A stretch of 64,000 nt of DNA from Lachnospiraceae bacterium (GTDB lineage Bacteria > Bacillota > Clostridia > Lachnospirales > Lachnospiraceae). The stretch's first letter is position 1. Every line of letters begins with the position of its first letter. The position numbers and the translations under genes were made by a program. This document shows, piece after piece, positions 32,862-41,419 of this stretch. The notes below the pieces were generated by a model that searched no databases, had not been told where the DNA came from, and worked only from the letters and a program-made list of their open reading frames with translations. The DNA lies in NCBI GenBank assembly GCA_017940415.1, contig JAGAYR010000022.1, positions 44,492 through 108,491 on the forward strand. The letters are read 5' to 3'.

Positions 32862-34091
32862 TCAGACCTCAAACGCCCATTTTCCCTTGCGGAAGATGGG
32901 CACTTTTTTTCCGTCTGCAGTAACAGCGTCGATATCAAGTCCGTCATAGCCGATCATGAAATCAACATGCTCCATTGAGTCGTTGATTCCCATATTGCGG
33001 CACTCTTCGAGAGTTTTATTTTCAAATCCGCGAATGGTATTGGAAAAGCCTCTTCCGAGTGCAAGATGACATGCTGCATTCTCATCGAATAAGGTGTTAT
33101 AGAACAGGATATTGGATTCGGATATGGGAGAATTTACGGGAACAAGTGCGCATTCTCCGAGGTATGCCGCGCCTTCGTCCTTGCTTATCATCTGCTCAAG
33201 AAGAGCCTGGTTCTTTTCTGCCTTAACCTCAACAGCTTTTCCGTCTTTGAAACGTACAGAGAAGTTCTCGATAAGTTCACCTTCGTAGGAAAGGGGCTTA
33301 GTAGCATATACGATACCCTCTGCCTTACCGCGCATGGGTGAGGTATAGCACTCCTCGCTGGGGATATTAGCGTTAAATCCGATTCCCTGAAGACTGGTCT
33401 CAAGTCCGCCGAGGAACATTCCCTCTGAGATCATTCCGACGGTAAGATCTGTACCGTTGTCTCCCTTGTAATGAAGCTCCTTTATTCCAAGGTTGTTAAG
33501 ATATTCGCATCTGGCAGCAAGTTCTTTATCATGAGCATCCCACTCAGCAAGAGGATCGTCTGTTACACGTGATGTAAAAAGAATTGCCTCCCACAGCTTT
33601 TCGATTGCTCTTCCCTTGGGAAGATCGGGGAATACTTTCTTAGCCCACTTGGCTCCGGGAACAGCGGCGATGCACCACTGATATTTATTCTCCATCTTAT
33701 CCCAATAGGGTTTTACAATGGGATAACTCTTCTGAGTTGCTTTTGCTTTCTTGCCCTGATTGATTCCCTTAAGTCCGTCGGGATCTTCTGAATCAAGATA
33801 GATACGGCAGGGAAGCTCATCAACATAATGCTGAAGACGAGCCTTCTCCCACTCTTCTACCTTAGCAAGTGTGGTTACTGACTGGTGACGTACATGGAGC
33901 TTTTCAAGAGGCTGGTAATCAAATTCAACGATAACCTTCTTAGCTCCTGCCTTGTAGCATTCATCTACCAGAAGCTCTACAAACTTGGGCTGATCGAGGC
34001 CGCAGATAATCTTGACCTCCTGACCCTTTTGAATATTTACACCCGATCTTGCGATCAGTGCGGCGTATTTACGCAGTATTGATACTTTCAT
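32862..34091 (-). CDS. M29-family metallo-aminopeptidase
   Basis: 409 residues matching thermophilic-type aminopeptidases (AmpS/PepS/aminopeptidase T). Likely metal ligands are visible: Glu in NIPSEECYTSP, Glu in GAAYLGECALVP, His in AACHLALGRGF, and His/Asp in MEHVDFMIGYDGLDI. The N-terminal half is an alpha/beta domain (GVNIQKGQEVKIICGLDQPKF). It removes N-terminal residues from peptides in the cytoplasm. Length is normal. Its final codons encode the terminator of the convergent transcript. Confidence 0.93.
   Translation of the reverse strand: MKVSILRKYAALIARSGVNIQKGQEVKIICGLDQPKFVELLVDECYKAGAKKVIVEFDYQPLEKLHVRHQSVTTLAKVEEWEKARLQHYVDELPCRIYLDSEDPDGLKGINQGKKAKATQKSYPIVKPYWDKMENKYQWCIAAVPGAKWAKKVFPDLPKGRAIEKLWEAILFTSRVTDDPLAEWDAHDKELAARCEYLNNLGIKELHYKGDNGTDLTVGMISEGMFLGGLETSLQGIGFNANIPSEECYTSPMRGKAEGIVYATKPLSYEGELIENFSVRFKDGKAVEVKAEKNQALLEQMISKDEGAAYLGECALVPVNSPISESNILFYNTLFDENAACHLALGRGFSNTIRGFENKTLEECRNMGINDSMEHVDFMIGYDGLDIDAVTADGKKVPIFRKGKWAFEV
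32875..32910 (+). terminator. Terminator of the MATE/membrane-protein transcript
   Basis: GCCCATTTTCC-CTTGC-GGAAGATGGGC with a T-G pair and seven T's (32904-32910). It lies inside the 3' end of the convergent aminopeptidase gene, whose stop directly touches the plus-strand stop. Confidence 0.75.
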
Positions 34092-34267
34092 TTAAAATTC
34101 CTTTCTGTTGCAGTTCATAAGTCTGAGGAACAGCAATCGCAGATCTTTGATCCTTGATTCCTGATTTCGACATAATACATTACCATACATTGACCCAAAG
34201 TGTAATCCACTCATCATCCTTTTTACAGCCGGCAGTTCGAAATTACAGTTTCCATACAAAGACAAAA

Positions 34268-34304
34268 AAAGAACCTTCATCGTTCAGATGAAGGTTCTTT
34301 TTTT
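34268..34304 (-). terminator. Terminator after tRNA-Pro
   Basis: On the minus strand AAAAAGAACCTTCATC-TGAAC-GATGAAGGTTCTTTTTTT; a 14-bp stem directly after the tRNA 3' end. Confidence 0.88.
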
Positions 34305-34305
34305 A

Positions 34306-34380
34306 TCGGAGTGGCGGGATTCGAACTCGCGACCTCCGCCTCCCTAAGACGGCGCTCTAACCAAGCTGAGCCACACCCCG
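34306..34380 (-). tRNA. tRNA-Pro(AGG)
   Basis: A 75-nt cloverleaf. Acceptor CGGGGTG pairs with CACTCCG (one G-T), D stem GCTC/GAGC, anticodon stem CCGTC/GGCGG with loop TTAGGGA (anticodon AGG, read at loop positions 34-36) and T arm with TTCGAAT. CCA is not encoded. Adenine at position 34 in a bacterial proline tRNA is uncommon and would need conversion to inosine to read several Pro codons. Confidence 0.92.
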
Positions 34381-34477
34381 TTTTTCAAACAGCTTGATAA
34401 TAATATCATAGGGATATTACAAATGCAAGCATATTTTGAAAAGATTTTAAAAAATTTTTTCACCCCTTGAAAAGCCC

Positions 34478-36088
34478 TTAAAATGGGTGGTTTCGGGCCT
34501 CTTCAGACTCATCGTCACGAAGCCCCAATTCAATTGCCAGATAATCGTATTTGTAAAATTCGTCGCCGTAATAATTGTTAAACCACATATCCATCATCTG
34601 GGCATACCGGGCAGATCCGTCTCGCCAGCCCTGATCAACGGACGGTCTTCCTCTTACCACTCTTACTACCTTGGCATTCGGATATGTAGCTTCCAGAAGG
34701 TCAAAATCTTCTGAGGATACTGAAGTACTCTCAAGCCATATCCTTTCCATCATGGGCGAATTAAGAAGCGGTGTTATATCCGAAAGGCGCCTGTTGTAGC
34801 TGATATTTACATCAACAAGTTCATGAAGGTTTGCAAGAGGTGAAATATCCGTAAGGTTATTAACAAACAGCTCCAGATAATGAAGATGTTTGCACTTGGC
34901 AAGAGGAGTAAGATCGTTGATCCAGTTGTCCGCCATGATCAGAAGTCTGAGTTCGGGCAGATAATCTCCTATTACGGAAATATCGACTATGGACTGATGT
35001 CCCAGATCGAGACATCTTAAGTCAGTACAGTATTTAAGAACCTGAATATCCTTGGTTCTGAGTCTTTCGTAGTTGTAGGTATAGATAAGAACAGAGAAAG
35101 TAACCTGATCGGTTCTGAGGCTCCATTTGCCCATGCGGATACGCCATACCAGATTGACGGTAGGAATCTCTTTTCTGAACTCACCGAGGGTTTCGTTATC
35201 AAGACCGCAATCACATACGATAAGCTTCTGAAGCCCCTTAATCTGCTCGGTAAGTTCCTTCAATACCGCAAGATCACCCTCCGACAGCCACTTTCTGGAC
35301 AGATCTATTTCAATGGTTTCAGACGAATCATAAACCACATCTTTATATTCGACTTCCCATCCGAAATTTACCTTGGGATATCTGTGAGCAAGATCAACCC
35401 TCTCCTCCCATGACAGATCCTGACCGTGAAGATCAACACTCTCAAGGTCCGGGAAAAGAGAGAGATTATCAAACAGCTCGTCCTTCATTGGATTGCTGAT
35501 TATGATGCGGGAACGTTTCAGATCTATGCTGGTTGCATCGGCGGGATACACCTGTCCGCATATGTCATAGAGTTCTACAACTATGAAATCAACGGCAGGG
35601 AACAACTGCTTAAGCCTTGTTTTATCGGCTGCAGTTATATGATTTTCACCGAAGGATACTTCCTTCAGTGAGGGCAGATATGAAAGCTTGGTGATAAGAG
35701 TTTCGATATTGGTATAACCGTGATCCGTAAGGCTGACCTTATCCGTATCTATGGGATAATCTTCACCCTCTATATTGATCCAGGTATCATAAGTAAAAGC
35801 AACATTGGGAAAAAGACTCTGAAGTGTGGGGATATCCTCAACATAAAGCCTGTATGAGCCTAAGTTTACGCTCCTGAGATTACCGAATTTGGCAAGTCCC
35901 TTTTCAAGGCTCTCAACATCAGTTATCTCGCTTCCCTCAAAGAGAAGATTTTCCATGTAAATATCGCAGGGGTGACCGAAAAGTTCGAAGCGTGTATTAA
36001 CAAGATAGTAATACGCACCTTCGGCTAAAAGTACGGTCATTCCCGTGATTATGAGAAAGATGGCAAAAAACTTCCTCAGGCCCTTCAT
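34478..36088 (-). CDS. Membrane-anchored leucine-rich-repeat protein
   Basis: 536 residues. One N-terminal membrane helix (about 8-28) anchors an extracellular or periplasm-facing LRR domain. SDS22-type repeats are clearest at 350-470: LRCLDLGHQSIVDISVIGDY, LRLLIMADNWINDLTPLAKC, LHYLELFVNNLTDISPLANL and VDVNISYNRRLSDITPLLNS. Earlier units are more degenerate. The last 70 residues (RGRPSVDQGWRDGSARYAQM on) do not repeat. LRR proteins of this build are common in Lachnospiraceae and usually lack assigned partners. AAGGA precedes the ATG. Confidence 0.82.
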   Translation of the reverse strand: MKGLRKFFAIFLIITGMTVLLAEGAYYYLVNTRFELFGHPCDIYMENLLFEGSEITDVESLEKGLAKFGNLRSVNLGSYRLYVEDIPTLQSLFPNVAFTYDTWINIEGEDYPIDTDKVSLTDHGYTNIETLITKLSYLPSLKEVSFGENHITAADKTRLKQLFPAVDFIVVELYDICGQVYPADATSIDLKRSRIIISNPMKDELFDNLSLFPDLESVDLHGQDLSWEERVDLAHRYPKVNFGWEVEYKDVVYDSSETIEIDLSRKWLSEGDLAVLKELTEQIKGLQKLIVCDCGLDNETLGEFRKEIPTVNLVWRIRMGKWSLRTDQVTFSVLIYTYNYERLRTKDIQVLKYCTDLRCLDLGHQSIVDISVIGDYLPELRLLIMADNWINDLTPLAKCKHLHYLELFVNNLTDISPLANLHELVDVNISYNRRLSDITPLLNSPMMERIWLESTSVSSEDFDLLEATYPNAKVVRVVRGRPSVDQGWRDGSARYAQMMDMWFNNYYGDEFYKYDYLAIELGLRDDESEEARNHPF

Positions 36089-36218
36089 TTCATTCGATCC
36101 TTTTCCCTTATCCTCATGGGTTTTTCACACCCGAACAGCAAATAATTATAGCACATCGTATACCTTATTTAAACATACTGCGGGTTATTGTCATATAAGG
36201 TAATCAAAGGCATTCAAT

Positions 36219-36246
36219 TTGTTGAAAAGTACGCGTGTAGTATAAT
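36219..36246 (+). promoter_or_regulatory. Promoter of the DUF3089/GGDEF-EAL pair
   Basis: TATAAT at 36241-36246 with TTGTTG 16 nt upstream (36219-36224). The -35 is weak but the -10 is perfect; GGGGGAG follows before the ATG. Confidence 0.55.
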
Positions 36247-36287
36247 GAAATCGCAGATATTTCTTGTGAGGGGGAGAAACATTTTTA

Positions 36288-37295
36288 ATGTTTAATAACA
36301 AGAAAAACAACAGGATAATCGCAGATGTAATCATCCTAACGGTTTTCATAGTGACGGTAGCCACAGCCTACCTCATGATATCCAGAGCCCGGATAGAACG
36401 CGTCCCGGATTATTCCTCGCGTGATTCCTGGGCTTATTTTGCGGAAGGCGAGGACAAAGACGCAGACCTGTTCCTGATAGCCCCCACCGTTTACACCGGA
36501 GACAGAAACAATATGTCCGTAGGTGAAAAGAAATCGCTCTCGAATTTCGTCGCAGCACTCAACATGGAACGCGGCATCTATGAAGACGATTGCAGAATGT
36601 ATGCACCGTTCTACAGACAGGCTGCGATGAGCGTCTACGACCTCAATTCCATAGACAGGGAAGAATATCTGGAGCTTGCATATGAGGATATTTCAAATGC
36701 ATTCAGATGGTATCTGGATAATCAAAACGACGGAAGACCCATAATCCTTGCCGGTTTTTCCCAGGGCGGGGACATGTGCCTCAGACTTGTCAAAGAATAT
36801 TTTGATAACGAAGAACTGTACGACAGACTGATCGCAGTTTACTCCATCGGATGGTCATTTGATGAAGAAGATGTACTTCAGTATCCTCAGATGAAACCTG
36901 CGACAAGTGCCGACGATACCGGAGTCATTATCTGTTTTGACTGCGAAACGGAAAGCGTCGGCGACTCCTTTATCTGCCCTGCAGGAAAACCTCATTACTG
37001 CATCAATCCTCTAAACTGGAGAACCGATTCAATCCACGCATCCGCGGCATCAAATCTCGGGGCATGCTTTACCGATAAAGACGGAAACATCACGGAAGAA
37101 ATACCTCATTTCTGCGGTGGATATATTGATACGGATCGCGGAGTTATCAAGGTGACCGATATAGACACCTCGCTTTACGATAATCCCGTACCTTCTCTTC
37201 CCGCCGGTTCGCTTCACGTGTACGATTACATGTTCTACTACAGAAACCTGCAGGCCAATGTCAAAAACAGAATAGAACAATATCAAAACAAATAA
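36288..37295 (+). CDS. DUF3089 alpha/beta-hydrolase-like protein
   Basis: 335 residues with an N-terminal membrane anchor (about 12-30). DUF3089 has an alpha/beta-hydrolase fold; the nucleophile elbow GFSQGGDMC is at about 163-171 and the N-terminal part has DADLFLIAPTVYTG. Possible His and Asp of the triad are in the C-terminal third (GSLHVYDYMFYY). It is probably exported and membrane-bound, substrate unknown. The GGDEF-EAL gene starts 38 nt later on the same strand. Confidence 0.85.
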   Translation: MFNNKKNNRIIADVIILTVFIVTVATAYLMISRARIERVPDYSSRDSWAYFAEGEDKDADLFLIAPTVYTGDRNNMSVGEKKSLSNFVAALNMERGIYEDDCRMYAPFYRQAAMSVYDLNSIDREEYLELAYEDISNAFRWYLDNQNDGRPIILAGFSQGGDMCLRLVKEYFDNEELYDRLIAVYSIGWSFDEEDVLQYPQMKPATSADDTGVIICFDCETESVGDSFICPAGKPHYCINPLNWRTDSIHASAASNLGACFTDKDGNITEEIPHFCGGYIDTDRGVIKVTDIDTSLYDNPVPSLPAGSLHVYDYMFYYRNLQANVKNRIEQYQNK

Positions 37296-37333
37296 TCTGT
37301 GGATGATCATATATATGATCTAGGGGGAAAACC

Positions 37334-39289
37334 ATGGAAAGCAAAAGTTTTTGGTACCGTATAAAAGAATTCTTCGGGTTTAACAAAATGTCTCCGTACG
37401 AGAAGGCATTCCATCGTGATGCCAATATCCGGTCCACATTTTTCATGGCCCTGATAATCATTGTTCTGGAAAGCTGGATGATAATCCGCTTCATCAAAAA
37501 ATACGTCCTCACGGGGCAATATGCCACCGTAGAGCTCTTCTTCAAATACTCCAAGAATTACTGGCTGCTTCTTCTCATCGGAGTGTTCATGCTCGTATAC
37601 TCCGTTCTCTATACCAATAACAAGATAAGCAGGTCACCGTATATCAGCACCTGTCTTACCATAATGTTCACCGGAGTATGCATGTACTTCGGATGGAAAG
37701 TTTCGGAAAGCGACTTTTCAAAAGGCAGAATGATACTCTGCTTTCTTACTATGGTGCTCTATGCTGCTTGTCTTCTCATATGGAGACCCTATATCTCCAT
37801 CATCATGCTGTCCGTCATCGGTATAACCTACATACATTATCTGGATGTATACGGCGTGGATCTGGAGGGAAATCATAAAGGCGTTCTCGAAGCCGATATG
37901 ATCAACTATGCAACATTCTTCATCTCCCTGACCGCAGTCGTAGTGAGCATATATCATCAAAGGCACAGCGAAGCACGTAAATCCGCCAAGCTTATAAAAG
38001 CCTCCATGACGGACGACCTTACGGGAATCTCCAATCCGAACCACTTTGCGGAGCAGGCAGAAATACTGGTTGCGGCCACCGATCCCAAGAGTCTTATATA
38101 CCTCTATTTCAACATAGCAAATTTCAAAACCTATAACGATCATATGGGCTATGAAAAAGGCAACGATCTGCTGATCAAGATGGCTGAAGGATTCGAGGAA
38201 GTTTTCAAAGACGGTATATGCGGAAGAATGTCCGATGACCACTTCATGGTCCTGACTAAGATCGAAGGTTTTGAAAGTCGTATAGAAAAGATGCGTGAAT
38301 TCCTCAAAAAAGAATCCACCGAAGAGTTATACCTTGAACTCAAAGTCGGAGGCTACCGTCCGGACGAAGATTCATCGGATCCCAGAAGTGACGTAGACAG
38401 AGCAAGATATGCCGCTCATTCGATAAGTCATCATGCAGATAAGAACTACATCGAATACGACAGAAAAATGGAGGATGAATTCAAACTCCGTCAGCACATC
38501 CTCAATAACATAGACAAAGCAATCCGCGAAGATTATATACAGGTCTACTACCAGCCCGTTGTATGGTCGGATGACAAGAAGCTATGCGGATGCGAGGCAC
38601 TGGCAAGATGGAACGATCCGAAGTTCGGTTTCCTTTCTCCGGGAAAATTCATACCAATACTGGAAGAATCCAGGCAGATCAACAAGCTGGACCTTTGTGT
38701 ATATGAAAAAGTATGCAGGAGCCTTCGCGAAAAGCTTGATAAAGGCGAAAAGATATTCCCCGTATCACTGAATTTCTCAAGACTTGATTTCGAGCTCATG
38801 GATGCGGTATCGGAACTTGAAAAGCTGGTTGAAAAGTATCGTATCCCCAAGGATTATCTCCATGTTGAGATAACGGAAAGTGCCCTTACAGATGAGACCG
38901 GAACCTTGAAAAGTGCCATGGAATCCCTGCACGAAAAAGGCTACAGCATATGGCTGGATGATTTCGGATCCGGATATTCTTCTCTTAACGTGTTAAAAGA
39001 TTACGAGTTCGATGTGCTCAAGATCGATATGGTCTTCCTAAAAAATTTCGAAAATGAGCAGATCAAAGGCAATTCCTGTAAGATCATAGGAACCATCTTA
39101 GACCTTGCGGATGCGTTAGGAATGAAGACTCTTACGGAAGGCGTTGAATCAGAAGAAGCTGCAAGATTCCTGACGGAAAAAGGCTGCGGAAGACTTCAGG
39201 GCTATTTCTACGGAAAGCCCATGTCCTTTGAAGATATCTATAACCTGATAAACTCGGGCAAGCTGAATATCTCAGACGAGATATTGTAA
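37334..39289 (+). CDS. Membrane GGDEF-EAL protein, probable c-di-GMP phosphodiesterase
   Basis: 651 residues: about six membrane helices (37-205), a GGDEF-like domain (about 220-385) and an EAL domain (about 395-640). The GGDEF active site is lost (CGRMSDDHFMVL in place of GGDEF), so no cyclase activity is expected. The EAL domain keeps CEALARW, DDFGSGYSSL and KIDMVF, so it should hydrolyse c-di-GMP; the degenerate domain may bind GTP as a regulator. GGGGGAAAA precedes the ATG. Confidence 0.92.
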   Translation: MESKSFWYRIKEFFGFNKMSPYEKAFHRDANIRSTFFMALIIIVLESWMIIRFIKKYVLTGQYATVELFFKYSKNYWLLLLIGVFMLVYSVLYTNNKISRSPYISTCLTIMFTGVCMYFGWKVSESDFSKGRMILCFLTMVLYAACLLIWRPYISIIMLSVIGITYIHYLDVYGVDLEGNHKGVLEADMINYATFFISLTAVVVSIYHQRHSEARKSAKLIKASMTDDLTGISNPNHFAEQAEILVAATDPKSLIYLYFNIANFKTYNDHMGYEKGNDLLIKMAEGFEEVFKDGICGRMSDDHFMVLTKIEGFESRIEKMREFLKKESTEELYLELKVGGYRPDEDSSDPRSDVDRARYAAHSISHHADKNYIEYDRKMEDEFKLRQHILNNIDKAIREDYIQVYYQPVVWSDDKKLCGCEALARWNDPKFGFLSPGKFIPILEESRQINKLDLCVYEKVCRSLREKLDKGEKIFPVSLNFSRLDFELMDAVSELEKLVEKYRIPKDYLHVEITESALTDETGTLKSAMESLHEKGYSIWLDDFGSGYSSLNVLKDYEFDVLKIDMVFLKNFENEQIKGNSCKIIGTILDLADALGMKTLTEGVESEEAARFLTEKGCGRLQGYFYGKPMSFEDIYNLINSGKLNISDEIL

Positions 39290-39297
39290 TATCGATA

Positions 39298-39370
39298 AAG
39301 TGACAGTGGGGACGCTACCGTTTTGTCATCAGATTCGATGACAAAACGATAGCGTCCCCATCTGTCACTT
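39298..39370. repeat. REP-like palindrome, GGGGACGCTACC core
   Basis: A 73-nt near-perfect inverted repeat between two converging genes: AGTGACAG-TGGGGACGCTA-CC-GTTTTGTCATC pairs with GATGACAAAAC-GATAGCGTCCCCA-TCTGTCACTT. It closely matches the 15511-15563 element. It may also work as a bidirectional terminator. Confidence 0.75.
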
Positions 39371-39384
39371 ATATAAACACTAAA

Positions 39385-40104
39385 TTATCTTCTTCTTGAT
39401 CCGCCTCTGCTTCCGAGGAGTCTGAGTACTCTGATAAAGAGGTTGATGATATCAAGATAAATATCAAGTGAACAATCGATCGCATTATCAAGAGTCTTAG
39501 GGAACTGCTGAGCTCTCCAGAAATCATATCCGATATAGAGTGCAAATATGGCAGCACCGATCCAGGTGACCAGATTATAAGCTCCGGGGAAGAATAAAGC
39601 GGAAATAAGTCCCGCAACAAGGAGTCCGATCAGGCTTCCTAAAAGGATCTTTCCAAGTCCGGAAAAGAAATCAGGAAATGCAATTGATAAAACGAGCATG
39701 CAGAATGTTGCTACTGCGGTATATGCAATCGCCTGAAGAACAATATCTCCTGCTCCTGCTCTTAAATACGCAGAAACGGTAAGTGAAAGCACCAGTCCGA
39801 GAGGAACACATACCAGATTGTATCCGATAAAGCTGACAACCGGGCTCTTGGACTTGGACGATAACAAAACACCGACCAAAGCGCTTACTACATATCCTAT
39901 GATCAGATAAAGCGCGATCATGGGATCTTTATATATGGCAACCGTAAGGCGGTTTCCGAGTGTAAGACAGATAATAATATTTACTATCAGTCCGTACATG
40001 ACCGATCCGCCGAGGGCCATATTATAGGTTCTGTCATCAAGCAGCGTGTCCTCGGGATTATAGATCATCCTCTGTTCACGTCTGGACTGCATCATACTAG
40101 CCAT
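39385..40104 (-). CDS. Bax inhibitor-1/YccA-family membrane protein
   Basis: 239 residues with seven membrane helices typical of BI-1 proteins. The C-terminal core with YIGYDFWRAQQFPKTLDNAIDC and LDIYLDIINLFIRVLRLLG is the most recognisable part; the last helix is followed by a basic tail RGGSRRR. BI-1 proteins are thought to act as pH-dependent ion leaks, and in bacteria may interact with FtsH. An AGGAGG ribosome site precedes the ATG. Confidence 0.9.
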   Translation of the reverse strand: MASMMQSRREQRMIYNPEDTLLDDRTYNMALGGSVMYGLIVNIIICLTLGNRLTVAIYKDPMIALYLIIGYVVSALVGVLLSSKSKSPVVSFIGYNLVCVPLGLVLSLTVSAYLRAGAGDIVLQAIAYTAVATFCMLVLSIAFPDFFSGLGKILLGSLIGLLVAGLISALFFPGAYNLVTWIGAAIFALYIGYDFWRAQQFPKTLDNAIDCSLDIYLDIINLFIRVLRLLGSRGGSRRR

Positions 40105-40119
40105 TTCAAAATCCTCCTC

Positions 40120-41205
40120 TTAATCCGTTGCATCCTCAAATACAACTATGTTTTTGCCATGCTGTTTGCCGTAATACATTCTTCCGTCAGCAACCTTTAT
40201 TATATCATCTGCCTTGGAATATTTGTCCGATTTTTCTTCAACACCTATGGTGATGGTCGCAGGAATACGGGTGTTAAAGAAAACCGTGGGTGTAGATTCT
40301 ACGCTTTTGCGCAGATAATCCATCTTTCCCTTAGCTACAGCCATATCATAATCCCTCATAAGGATTATCATCTCTTCTCCACCCCATCTGCATATCTCAC
40401 ATCCGTGCATTTCTTTGCGGATAAGCCCGGAAATATGTCTCAAGACCTCATCTCCGGCATCATGTCCGTAGGTATCATTTACACGCTTGAAATTATCGAT
40501 ATCGCAAAAAGCTATGCAGAAATGGCTTCCACCTTCAGGCTTCATTAAAGAATCAACTATGGGCAGAAACCCTCGCCTGTTAAGCAGTCCTGTAAGTGCA
40601 TCCTCCATGGCATCTTCGGATAACTGCTTGTTTTTGCTCTCCAGTCCCGTCCTCTCGACTTCACTGGAATAAATATAGATCACATTGTAGAAAATCGTAG
40701 AGAATACCATTACAAATGCTGAAAAGAAGAATACCATCATTCTTGCCCTGGGTTCCAGTACGTATACCGGAGGTATATCCCCGTAAAATACAAACAGAGC
40801 CACAAATATGCCAAAATTCAAGGCAAGCAGTAAAGCAATATATATCCTTTTTAATCCTTTAAAAAGGAAACATCCGAAGTATATGATTATCGGTACGATG
40901 GAAAAAAGAAAACAATATGTTCCGCACTGAAAACCTATATAATAGGTGGAATAAATCGTATATGCCGTAACTTCCATAAGGATGCTTATGTAGACGGGCA
41001 TGATATGACCGAACTTACACAGCAGAAATGAGAATATATATATTATGACGCTCAGAACGTTGAAAGAGACCAAAGGAGTGAGTCCCAAACCAAGCATCAT
41101 GATAAGAAGGGCCACATGTACCAGACACATGACTTCTACAGTGAATACAAAGCCGTTATGAACAAGAAAGTGCATTAAATTTTCTATCACTTTTCTGTTT
41201 TTCAT
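40120..41205 (-). CDS. Membrane diguanylate cyclase (GGDEF)
   Basis: 361 residues from the ATG at 41205 (MKNRKVIENL), preceded by AAAGGGG; the frame is open to 41277 but that part overlaps the tRNA terminator. Six membrane helices (about 15-190) precede a GGDEF domain with RWGGEEMIILM (GGEEM active site, probably active) and FCDIDNFKRVNDTYGHDAG. It looks like a paralogue of the gene at 27159 with a different sensor. No clear RxxD site. Confidence 0.9.
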   Translation of the reverse strand: MKNRKVIENLMHFLVHNGFVFTVEVMCLVHVALLIMMLGLGLTPLVSFNVLSVIIYIFSFLLCKFGHIMPVYISILMEVTAYTIYSTYYIGFQCGTYCFLFSIVPIIIYFGCFLFKGLKRIYIALLLALNFGIFVALFVFYGDIPPVYVLEPRARMMVFFFSAFVMVFSTIFYNVIYIYSSEVERTGLESKNKQLSEDAMEDALTGLLNRRGFLPIVDSLMKPEGGSHFCIAFCDIDNFKRVNDTYGHDAGDEVLRHISGLIRKEMHGCEICRWGGEEMIILMRDYDMAVAKGKMDYLRKSVESTPTVFFNTRIPATITIGVEEKSDKYSKADDIIKVADGRMYYGKQHGKNIVVFEDATD

Positions 41206-41263
41206 ACACCCGATCCCCTTTGTAAAAAACATCGCAAATATTATATCACAAAGACGGATAAAC

Positions 41264-41300
41264 AAAAAAACTGCCAAGATGCAATCTCAGCAGTTTTTCT
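41264..41300 (-). terminator. Terminator after tRNA-Gly
   Basis: On the minus strand AACTGCTGAGA-TTGCA-TCTTGGCAGTT (two wobble pairs) followed by seven T, directly after the tRNA. Confidence 0.8.
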
Positions 41301-41304
41301 TATA

Positions 41305-41376
41305 AGCAGCTGACGGGAGTCGAACCCGCCTCTTCAGCTTGGGAAGCTGACGTACTACCGATATACTACGGCTGCG
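41305..41376 (-). tRNA. tRNA-Gly(CCC)
   Basis: A 72-nt cloverleaf: acceptor GCAGCCG with CAGCTGC (a C6-A67 mismatch), D stem GTAT/GTAC, anticodon stem TCAGC/GCTGA with loop TTCCCAA (anticodon CCC), and T arm around TTCGACT. No encoded CCA. It ends the hydrogenase operon side and is followed by a terminator. Confidence 0.9.
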
Positions 41377-41419
41377 AACAAGCAGTATTATACCTTAACC
41401 TAAGGAATAATGCCACTTA

